This document shows, one piece after another, positions 15,434-23,043 of a stretch of DNA of 52,482 nucleotides. Source of the stretch: Hyphomicrobiales bacterium. GTDB lineage: Bacteria > Pseudomonadota > Alphaproteobacteria > Rhizobiales > Xanthobacteraceae. The position numbers and the translations under genes were made by a program. The DNA is taken from positions 1 through 52,482 of the forward strand of contig JAFAUQ010000101.1 of NCBI GenBank assembly GCA_019243195.1. Reading direction: 5' to 3'. Numbering within the stretch: the first letter of the stretch is position 1; every line of letters starts with the position of its first letter. The notes below the pieces were generated by a model. That model did not search any database. It worked only from the letters and a program-made list of their open reading frames with translations, and was not told the DNA's origin.

Positions 15434-17154
15434 TGGCTGGTCCGACATTCAGGAATATCAACGTAAGCGGAATCGGGGTGGAAACGGGAATTGGGCCAAA
15501 TCAAGGGCGGTTGCGCTCGATGCTGAGCACGAGGGCGGAGGCTCCCCAACTCGAGTCCACCCGGCGGAGTCTTGCCAGGTTGACCGATGAAGCGGCGAGC
15601 CGGCTCATTTTGCAAACCTACCTCGAGGACGAAGGCGACGGGGCTTTGCGGGAAATAACGACACCGAGTCGTGCCGAATTGGTTCCCGACATGCAGTTGC
15701 GCGGTATAGCTCCCCAGCCAAGCTTAAACGCCCAATCGCTCACATATCAGCAATCGGCCTCCAATATTCCAATTTTCGGAGGCCGCGTAGTTGTCGACAT
15801 CGATGCTCACGACAAAACGCTCGTGTCAATCAACGGCCGTGTTGCACCGATGCCCGATATTTCCTCCGTTGCCAGCGTGAGCCAACTACAGGCGTGGAAA
15901 AATCTGGTTAACTGGTCGGGTGCTAAAAACCCACCGAACGCTCCGGAAACGTCCCCCCTCTTGACCTGGTTTCTTGATGAGGGGCAAGAAAAGTGGCGGC
16001 TCGTGTATCACTTTGCCGCGGTGCCATTTGCCCCGCCGGACGCGGACTCGGATGAGGGTCATGCGTGCGTCCGGCCGTCCTTCCGTTCCAATAGGGCGTA
16101 TGATTACTTCGTGGATGCGCATAACGGTGATGTGGCGTTCTGGTTCCCTTCCGCTCCGGGTTTAGATATCCCCTCTCCAATGACCGGAATGGATTGCTTT
16201 AATGTGCAAAGACAGTTTTATGGGCTGAGCGGACAAGGAGGATTCTCGCTCGTCGATCCGCTCCGCAACATCGAAACATATGACTACACCTATCAAGATA
16301 TCGATCAGAATCCCGCGCCACCCTTCCCAGCTGGACCGATCGTCAATCCAACAAGCAATATGGCCGCAGCCTCGCCGCAGGCTGTTTCTGCGCACTATCA
16401 TGCAGGCCTTGTTTCGGATTTCTACAATAATGAAATGAAGCGCAGTGGCATCGACAATAAGGGAATGAAGCTTGTTTCTGTCGTCAATGTTTATTCCAGT
16501 GATCGCAATCCTCTGCCCTCGCCGCAATGGGGTAATGCGGTGTGGTTTCAAGGTAAGATGTGGTACGGGGAAGAGAACGGTGTAAGCTTCGCAAAATACC
16601 TCGATGTCATCGCCCACGAGCTCACCCACGGCGTGACGGAATCGTCTTCAAACCTCGTCTATCGAAATATTCCGGGCGCGCTAAACGAGTCATACAGCGA
16701 TATTTTCGGAGTGATCATTGCGAACTGGTATCCGAGCCAGCCCAATTCGATCGGCACCTGGAATTGGAAGATCGGCGCGGGCCTAGGCCAAGCTGGCGGC
16801 CCAATTCGAAACTTCGCGGACCCCGCAGCTGCTGGGCAGCCGGACCACATGAATCAATATCGCCCGATTACTCGGGATTACGGGGGCGTTCACATCTACA
16901 GTGGCATCCATAACAAGGCGATCTACAAGCTCCTGACCGCCACCGAACATGGACAGCCGGTGTTTCCGACTCGGGAACTCGCGTTATTGCTGTATCTCAC
17001 TCTCACGCGGTTGACGCAGATGTCCGACTTCAGTGACAGCCGTAGGACCCTCAAGAACGTTGCGGGGGTCTACTATGCGTCTACTACACCGGCCGATCTC
17101 AGTACAAAGCTCGGCGCGATTGACGCTGCCTTCGACTCTGTCGGGATCACATAA
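15433..17154 (+). CDS. thermolysin-family (M4) zinc metallopeptidase
   Basis: The 573-residue protein has the M4 zinc motif HELTH at residues 395-399 (VIAHELTHGVTE) and the third ligand motif NESYSDIFG about 25 residues on, plus a C-terminal domain with YGGVHIYSGIHNKAIY carrying the catalytic His. Residues 90-145 resemble the FTP-type propeptide (SNIPIFGGRVVVDIDAHDKT). No signal peptide is visible at the N-terminus, as in protealysin-like members, so secretion by another route or an intracellular role is possible. Base composition is clearly lower in GC than the neighbours, which suggests acquisition by transfer. The start lies at the end of a duplicated ribosome-binding site. Confidence 0.95.
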   Translation: MAGPTFRNINVSGIGVETGIGPNQGRLRSMLSTRAEAPQLESTRRSLARLTDEAASRLILQTYLEDEGDGALREITTPSRAELVPDMQLRGIAPQPSLNAQSLTYQQSASNIPIFGGRVVVDIDAHDKTLVSINGRVAPMPDISSVASVSQLQAWKNLVNWSGAKNPPNAPETSPLLTWFLDEGQEKWRLVYHFAAVPFAPPDADSDEGHACVRPSFRSNRAYDYFVDAHNGDVAFWFPSAPGLDIPSPMTGMDCFNVQRQFYGLSGQGGFSLVDPLRNIETYDYTYQDIDQNPAPPFPAGPIVNPTSNMAAASPQAVSAHYHAGLVSDFYNNEMKRSGIDNKGMKLVSVVNVYSSDRNPLPSPQWGNAVWFQGKMWYGEENGVSFAKYLDVIAHELTHGVTESSSNLVYRNIPGALNESYSDIFGVIIANWYPSQPNSIGTWNWKIGAGLGQAGGPIRNFADPAAAGQPDHMNQYRPITRDYGGVHIYSGIHNKAIYKLLTATEHGQPVFPTRELALLLYLTLTRLTQMSDFSDSRRTLKNVAGVYYASTTPADLSTKLGAIDAAFDSVGIT

Positions 17155-17236
17155 ACAGGTCGATAGGCCCGTCGGTCGGTGGGCACCGCCTGCGGGTTGC
17201 CGGGCATCATGTAACCGTGCAGGCACGCGCCTGCGG

Positions 17237-17435
17237 CGCGTGGAGTGGCTAAGCGCGCCGATGGGCGCGCGTGCCCACAAACGGCGATTGTTTGTTGGTA
17301 AATGCGGGTCGGCACGCCCTAAAAACGAAATGCAATGACATTATTTGTTGACATACTGTGAACAAAGTGACAACATTGACTAATGTCGCGGTGGGCACGG
17401 CATCGCGTTCGCTCCGCCTTAGCCACCCTACGGCA
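17237..17435. repeat. GTAGGGTGGGC-type repeat pair around an AT-rich palindromic core
   Basis: GAGTGGCTAAGCGCGCCGAT opens the left unit and CTTAGCCACCCTACGG closes the right one. Between them, 17337-17387 is AT-rich with nested inverted repeats (GACATTA/TAATGTC, TGTTGACA/TGACAACA). Confidence 0.75.
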
Positions 17436-17437
17436 AC

Positions 17438-18025
17438 CTACGCATTGAAGGATGCGACGAGGGCATCGACCTCCTTCTGGTCCGGCCCCTTGCACCGGGC
17501 GTTGACGCGCGGGCCCGTGGCGTAGCCGAGCCACAGCACGATCTCCTGTGGCCGCGGCGCGTCATGGATCAGCACCGGGGTCGAATCGAAGGCATCGAGA
17601 TCCCAACCGTCGTCGAGCGGACCGTAGATCAGATCGACGGCCGTGCCGGGCGGGCCGACTTTCGCGTGGCCTGGAATAATGACGCGCCCACGTTTGATCG
17701 AGCGGCGCATGGCCATGCCGAGTCTCGGATGGATCATGGCGGCGCCATGCTCGAGGTCGCCGCCGATTCCGACTACCGCCGCCTTGGTATAGGCGCGCAG
17801 TTCACCCGGGCTCGCGCCAAGCGTCGCCAGCGCCGTCTTGGTGAGCGAAGCGCCGAGTTCGAGCGAATAGTCGATCAGGGGCTTGAGGTCGGCGCCGGCC
17901 GCCTTGCCGGCGAGCGGGTTCTCGAAAACCGCGGCGATAGCGACGCGCCGCAGCGGGGGATTGGCGCGGGCGCCGTATTCGCTGTTGATCTCCTCGACGT
18001 GAGTGATGGTCTTACGGATGGTCAT
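17438..18025 (-). CDS. amino acid synthesis family protein (DUF1185)
   Basis: The 195-residue product (MTIRKTITHVEEINSEYGAR) matches the DUF1185/amino acid synthesis family over its length: VAIAAVFENPLAGKAAGADL, GELRAYTKAAVVGIGGDLEHGAAMIHPRLG and the C-terminal EIVLWLGYATGPRVNAR. The family name is historical and the reaction is not established; members often sit near amide or pyrimidine degradation genes. Here it stands alone between two repeats, so the context gives no hint. Confidence 0.88.
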   Translation of the reverse strand: MTIRKTITHVEEINSEYGARANPPLRRVAIAAVFENPLAGKAAGADLKPLIDYSLELGASLTKTALATLGASPGELRAYTKAAVVGIGGDLEHGAAMIHPRLGMAMRRSIKRGRVIIPGHAKVGPPGTAVDLIYGPLDDGWDLDAFDSTPVLIHDAPRPQEIVLWLGYATGPRVNARCKGPDQKEVDALVASFNA

Positions 18026-18097
18026 GATGTGCTCGCTCGCGATGTTCGGTCCAGGCGGGAACCTATCAGTTCGTCATCGTCCGCGAAAGCGCGGATG

Positions 18098-18172
18098 CCG
18101 TAGGGTGGGCTAAGCCGCGCCGAAGCGCAGAGGGCGGAGGCGGGCGTGCCCACCAACGATGATTGTTTGTTG
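18098..18172. repeat. single GTAGGGTGGGC-type repeat unit
   Basis: CCGTAGGGTGGGCTAAGCCG begins the unit and GCGTGCCCACCAACGATGATTGTTTG ends it. No inverted partner is seen, unlike at most other loci. The end is identical to the linker at 32770-32795. Confidence 0.8.
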
Positions 18173-18261
18173 ATAGATGGTGCGCACTGCCCTTCGCCCG
18201 AGGAAGTTTCTCGCGGCGCGGGCAGAGGAGCGCCACGCCGCTCAAGAGCGGGTTCACAATA

Positions 18262-18825
18262 TCACAAATAGCTCTTGATGCGCGCTACCATCGCGGCATC
18301 GTCCCAGGGCGCGGCGCCGATCACGCGCGCAAGTTCGCGGCCCTCGCGGTCGATCAACAGGGTCGTCGGCATGCCGGACGCTTCGAGGGCGTAAGCCGCG
18401 TCGCCCGATCGATCGACGTAAATGCCCAGCGAGCTGAGTCCGAGGTCGTGATAGAAGCGCGCAACCACGTCGCGGCCGCGATGATCGATCGAGAGCGGGA
18501 CGACCGCGAAATCGGGTCTGCCCATCTTGGCCTGCAGGCGATCGAGCATGGGCATTTCCATTCGGCACGGAGCGCACCACGTCGCCCAAATGTTGAGAAG
18601 CACGACCCGGGCGCGAAAATCGGCGAGCGTCATCGCCGCGCCGGCGCCGTCCTCGAAATGCAGAAGCGGCAGCGGCCGCGGCATTGGCTGCGCGAGGAAG
18701 GCAGGCGCCTTGGACTCTGCCGCCGCCGATCTTGGCTGCGACAACGATGCCGGCGCCGCGACGAGCCCAAGCGAAATTGCCGCCGCCGCGGCACCGCGCA
18801 AGCCTGCTGTGAGGACGCTACGCAT
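18262..18825 (-). CDS. exported TlpA/ResA-like thioredoxin
   Basis: The 187-residue product has a signal peptide (MRSVLTAGLRGAAAAAISLG) and a thioredoxin domain with the active site WATWCAPCRMEMPML and the cis-Pro loop ASGMPTTLLID. TlpA-like proteins keep cysteines of periplasmic targets reduced, for example in cytochrome c or cytochrome oxidase copper-centre assembly. A longer start at 18885 adds a non-signal-like segment, so ATG 18825 is preferred. It is divergent from the bufferin cluster and shares its 195-base upstream region, which fits a joint role in periplasmic thiol and copper chemistry. Confidence 0.9.
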   Translation of the reverse strand: MRSVLTAGLRGAAAAAISLGLVAAPASLSQPRSAAAESKAPAFLAQPMPRPLPLLHFEDGAGAAMTLADFRARVVLLNIWATWCAPCRMEMPMLDRLQAKMGRPDFAVVPLSIDHRGRDVVARFYHDLGLSSLGIYVDRSGDAAYALEASGMPTTLLIDREGRELARVIGAAPWDDAAMVARIKSYL

Positions 18826-19020
18826 GAGCAAAGACGGATAGATCGGATCGGTATCCGGCCGCCGCAGGCTCCATTCATCGGACAAAACGAAATCAGCTAG
18901 CCCGCTTCATCGTTCGTGCTATGATCCTAAGGTTGCGGGTTGCGCTGTCAAATCGAACCCGCCGAACCACCCTCCATCAATACCGCCAACTCACGCTATC
19001 CATAGTCGGGAGTTCTGCTG

Positions 19021-19344
19021 ATGAAGAGTGCATCCGGTTCGACTGCCCTCTCGGCGGCCATCGGTCTTGCCATGGCCATGCAAGGCGTCCCGGCCGGGGC
19101 GCAGGGGATGCAGGGAGAGGATCCCCAGGTAAAGCGGCAGATGATGAAGTTCATGCATGACAAGATGAAAAAACAGCATCTTGAGATGTGCTATGGCATC
19201 AATGCGGTCGGGAAAAACGACTGCGGTACCGCCAGCCATTCGTGCCACGGCCAGGCGACACAGGCGCGCGATCCGGCGTCCTTTGTGCTCGTTCCGGCTG
19301 GAGAGTGCAGCAAGATCCCCGGCGGTCTTCTCAAGCCTGGGTAA
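19021..19344 (+). CDS. bufA: bufferin-type RiPP precursor (DUF2282-like)
   Basis: The 107-residue product has a signal peptide (to about Ala27), a Met/Lys/His-rich linker (MKFMHDKMKKQHLEM) and a core with four cysteines: Cys57 (MCYGINAVGKNDC), Cys68, Cys75 (SHSCHGQAT) and Cys96 (VPAGECSKIPGG). The core pattern CYGxxxxGKNDC..SCxGQ is that of DUF2282, whose members are bufferins: exported peptides matured by a DUF692 oxygenase that modifies cysteines to bind copper. The DUF692 gene follows 14 bases later, with the DUF2063 partner after it, which strongly supports the call. The precursor looks intact. Confidence 0.88.
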   Translation: MKSASGSTALSAAIGLAMAMQGVPAGAQGMQGEDPQVKRQMMKFMHDKMKKQHLEMCYGINAVGKNDCGTASHSCHGQATQARDPASFVLVPAGECSKIPGGLLKPG

Positions 19345-19358
19345 GCGCGAGACGACGA

Positions 19359-20249
19359 ATGTCGCTTGCTTTTGCGTCAACCGCTCGCGTCCCGGAAAAA
19401 ATCTCCGCGCGTGCGGGCATTGGGCTTCGCTTTCCTCACCATCAGGCGGTGATCGCGGAGCGGCCGCAGGTCGCGTGGTTCGAGGTCCATGGCGAAAACT
19501 ACATGGGCGGCGGCGCCCCGTTGCGCGAGCTTGAAGCAATCCGGCGCGACTATCCGGTCTCGCTGCATGGCGTCGGTTTGTCGCTCGGCAGCGCCGATGG
19601 GCTCGACGCCGCTCACCTTGAGCGCTTCGCCGCTCTTGCCGCGCGCATCGAGCCCGGCCTCGTCTCCGAGCATCTCACCTGGAGCATCAGCGACGGCGAG
19701 TATCTCGGCGACCTGTTGCCGCTGCCGCTCACCAAGGAGGCGCTCGATGTCGTCTGCGAGAATGTCGATCGGTTTCAGCAGACATTGCAGCGGCAAATCC
19801 TGGTGGAGAATCCCTCCAGTTACCTCGAGTATCGCCACTCGACCATGGTGGAGAGCGAGTTTCTGGTGGCCATTGCCCGGCGCACCGGCTGCGGCATTCT
19901 TTGCGATCTCGGCAATATATTCGTCAGCGCCGCCAACCACGACCGGGATGCGGAGACCTACCTCGCGGCGTTGCCGCCGGGTGTGGTCAAGGAGTTTCAT
20001 CTCGCCGGTCACACGGTGAGGCCGCTCAGCGACGGCACCGCGCTGCGCATCGACGACCACGGCTCGCCCGTCGACCCGGCAGTATGGGCGTTGTTCGGCA
20101 AAGCGGTCGCGCGCTTCGGCGCGGTCCCGACCCTGATCGAACGCGACAGCAACATTCCGCCGCTCGACGCGCTGATCGCGGAGGCCGACTGCGCATCCGC
20201 AATTCTCTTGCAGGCGGAGGAGAGTTCAGCCGATGCCGACGCTGCGTGA
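19359..20249 (+). CDS. bufB: DUF692 multinuclear non-haem iron oxygenase (MNIO)
   Basis: The 296-residue product has the DUF692 TIM-barrel hallmarks: ERPQVAWFEVHGENYMG, SLHGVGLSLGS, LVSEHLTWS, LVENPSSYLEY, GILCDLGNIFVSAANH, EFHLAGH, DDHGSPVDPAVW and LIERDSNIP, which together supply the His/Glu/Asp metal ligands. The enzyme would modify cysteines of the peptide encoded just upstream. The ATG at 19359 gives the usual family length; the upstream extension overlaps the precursor gene and is a shadow. It overlaps the next gene by 17 bases. Confidence 0.93.
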   Translation: MSLAFASTARVPEKISARAGIGLRFPHHQAVIAERPQVAWFEVHGENYMGGGAPLRELEAIRRDYPVSLHGVGLSLGSADGLDAAHLERFAALAARIEPGLVSEHLTWSISDGEYLGDLLPLPLTKEALDVVCENVDRFQQTLQRQILVENPSSYLEYRHSTMVESEFLVAIARRTGCGILCDLGNIFVSAANHDRDAETYLAALPPGVVKEFHLAGHTVRPLSDGTALRIDDHGSPVDPAVWALFGKAVARFGAVPTLIERDSNIPPLDALIAEADCASAILLQAEESSADADAA

Positions 20250-21024
20250 GGTGCAACGCGCCCTCGCGCGCGGCATTTTCTCGGCTGATCCCGAGGAAGC
20301 GCTGGCGCATGTTGCCGGCGACGCAATCGCCGCGGCGGAGCGCTTCGCAGTGCATCGCAACAACGCGGTCACGACGTTGGTTGGCGCTCTATGCCGCGTT
20401 TATCCGGTGGTCGAAAAGCTGGTGGGAGCGGAATTCTTCGCCGCTGCGGCGCGCGCGTTCATCGACCGCCACCCACCGCGAACCGCTTATCTCAACCATT
20501 ATGGCGCCGAATTTGCCGACTTTCTCGGCGCGTTTCCGGCTGCTGCCGAGATTGTTTATCTCAGCGACGTTGCGAGATTCGAATGGGCCGTGCACGGCGT
20601 GCTCAATGCGCCCGATGCGCCCGCGCTCGCGCCGGCGATGCTCGTCGAGCTTTCCGAAAGCGCGCATGGAGAGGTGCGCTTCGTGCCGCATCCGGCGGTC
20701 AGGTTGCTCACCGTAAATTACCCGGCCGATGCCATTTGGCGCGCGGTGCAAGCAGGCGATGATGCCGCGCTCGCCGCACTCGAGCTTGATGGGGCGCCGA
20801 TGTCATTCCTCGTCGAGCGCCGGGGCGACGCCGTTGCGCTGCGCCGGTTGACGGCGGACGAGGCCCAAATGACTGCGCTGTTGTTCTCCGGCGCGGCGCT
20901 CTCGCAAGTCGCGCCCGAGCACGACCGAGTGGCCTTCGTGACGCTGCTCGCCGAGCACTTGGCGCAGGGACGCTTTGCCGGCTTTGCTGCGCCGCCACAA
21001 GGCCGCGGCGACAAAGAAAGCTGA
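20233..21024 (+). CDS. bufC: DUF2063 partner protein of the MNIO
   Basis: The 263-residue product (MPTLREVQRALARGIFSADP) is a DUF2063 protein: AERFAVHRNNAVTTLVGALCRVYPVVEKLVG is the typical N-terminal stretch. These proteins form a complex with DUF692 enzymes and recognise the precursor's leader; older annotations call them DNA-binding. The 17-base overlap with bufB indicates translational coupling. No DoxX-like bufD or ECF sigma gene follows in this window, so the cluster is a minimal three-gene type. Confidence 0.9.
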   Translation: MPTLREVQRALARGIFSADPEEALAHVAGDAIAAAERFAVHRNNAVTTLVGALCRVYPVVEKLVGAEFFAAAARAFIDRHPPRTAYLNHYGAEFADFLGAFPAAAEIVYLSDVARFEWAVHGVLNAPDAPALAPAMLVELSESAHGEVRFVPHPAVRLLTVNYPADAIWRAVQAGDDAALAALELDGAPMSFLVERRGDAVALRRLTADEAQMTALLFSGAALSQVAPEHDRVAFVTLLAEHLAQGRFAGFAAPPQGRGDKES

Positions 21025-21160
21025 AATATCACCTCGCTGCTTTTCCGGCGCGCGAAGTTTGCCTTATGCTCGGTCGGTTGCGCGGGCAGCGAGCGCAAGC
21101 GCAGGTTGGCGGCCCGGCGGCTTGACACGTGCCGGGCGACGGTAAGGGGAGCATTGCGTC

Positions 21161-22748
21161 ATGGCGAGAGAAGCGAGGGACATCAGATTCGATCGCGAAG
21201 CGCGTGAGCGCCTGCTGCGCGGTGCCGGCATCCTGACCAAGGCGGTGCGCGTGACGCTCGGCCCGAAGGGCCGCAACGTCGTGGTCGGCACCCAATTCGG
21301 CCTTGGGGCGCCCCGCATCACCAAGGACGGCGTGACGGTCGCCAAGGAGATCGAGCTGCGCGACAAGTTTGAAAACATGGGCGCGCAGATGTTGCGCGAA
21401 GTCGCAACCAGGACCAGCCAGGAGGCCGGCGACGGCACCACCACGGCAACCGTGCTCGCCCACGCCATGATGCGCGAGGGCTTGAAGGCGGTCGCCGCGG
21501 GCTTCAGTCCCATGGAATTGAAGCGCGGCATGGAGGCCGGCGCCGAGGCGGCGGTTGAAGCGATCAAACGGCGCTCGAAGCGGGTCGCCACCAAGGACGA
21601 GATCGTCCAGGTTGCCACCATTTCCGCCAACGGGGAGCGCGACATTGGCGTGCTGCTCGGGGAAGCCATGCAGAAGACCGGCAGCGACGGCGTCATCACC
21701 TTGCAGCCGGCGCGCGGCATGGAGACCGAGCTCGACTTCGTCGACGGCATGCAGTTCGACCGCGGCTACGTCTCGGCATCCTTCATCACCGATCAGCTCA
21801 GGCTGATTTGCGAGTTGGAAGACCCGTACATGCTCGTCCGCGAGGGAAAGCTCGCCGAGCTGCCGGCGCTGCTGCCGCTCATGGAAGCGGTGCTGAAAAC
21901 CGCAAAGCCGCTCTTGGTTATCGCCGACGATTTCGCCCCCGAGGTGCTGGCGACGCTGGTCCTCAACAACGGCCGTGGCGGCATGCAGGTGGCGGCGGTG
22001 AGATCGCCGCGCTTTGGCGAGCACCGCAAGGCGGCTGCTCGAAGACATTGCCGTTCTCACCGGCGGCCGGCTGTTCTCGGAAGAGGGCGGTTTCCCCCTG
22101 ACAAGCGCCAATTTGAACCTGCTCGGCCGGGCCAAGAGCGTGCGCGTGGAGAAGGAAAACACGATCATCATCGACGGCGCCGGCAAGAAGGCCGAGATCG
22201 CCGCGCGCACCGATCTGCTTCGGGCACAAATCGCCCGCGCGGACACCGATTACGATCGGCAGCGGTTGCGGGAACGGCTGGCGAAGCTGACGAGCGGCGT
22301 CGCCGTCATTCGCGTCGGCGGGGCGACCGAGCTTGAGCTGCGCGAACGCAGGGATCGGGTGCAAGATGCTCTCTGCGCCACGCGCGCCGCCATGGAAGAA
22401 GGCATCGTGCCGGGCGGCGGCGCGGCGCTCCTTCATGCCGCCAAGGCCTTGGCCAAGCTCAACCCCGAGAACGACGACCAGAGAGTCGGCATCGACATCG
22501 TCCGCCGCGCTCTCAAGGAGCCGGCATGGCAGATCGCCGACAATTCCGGGGCCGAGGCTGCAGTCGTGGTCAACAAGCTTGCGGAAAGCGGCGACGAGAA
22601 CCAAGGCTTCGATGCGCGCGCCGGCGTCTACACCGATATGTTTGAAGCCGGCATTCTCGACCCGACCCGGGTGGTGCGGCTCGCTTTGCAGCACGCTGCG
22701 TCGGTGGCAGGGCTGCTGCTCACGACCGAAGCGATGATCGCGGCTTGA
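21161..22748 (+). pseudogene. groEL: GroEL (Hsp60) paralog interrupted by a frameshift
   Basis: From ATG 21161 the sequence follows GroEL closely ([14 protein letters not shown]-type loop, [27 protein letters not shown]) up to FGEHRKA near 22030. The rest ([17 protein letters not shown] to [12 protein letters not shown]) continues in another frame to 22748, so one base was gained or lost around 22025-22040. Joined, it would be about 528 residues. It lacks the usual GGM-rich tail, and no groES lies upstream, so it is a divergent extra copy, not the housekeeping chaperonin. Whether the frameshift is real or an assembly error cannot be told. Its place between bufferin and multicopper oxidase genes is notable. 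Confidence 0.85.
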
Positions 22749-23043
22749 CGCGCCTCTAAGATGCCAAATTGCCAAACGGCAGTAGAACGCGAGGATGAGC
22801 CCAATTCACAGTATGGTTGACTTCATGGTTGACTTCTCGGCGGAAGGGCGCATACTGACAAAAATGTTATTACTACCTTGAGCGGTACCCCGCTCCGTAG
22901 ACGACGCCTCCAAGTGTGAGAAGTTGCCATAGGGGGCGCTGCGCGCCGCTAATGGCCACAACCTATGCTGGCCGGAACCACCCGTAAACCGGGCGGTGGA
23001 TCGATCATCGGGCCGAACCGGCCCATCGGGGAGGATCGCCACC

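Noticed and set aside
21029-22246. 405-codon minus-strand frame over groEL
   Set aside because: It is antisense to clear GroEL sequence and has no recognisable family.
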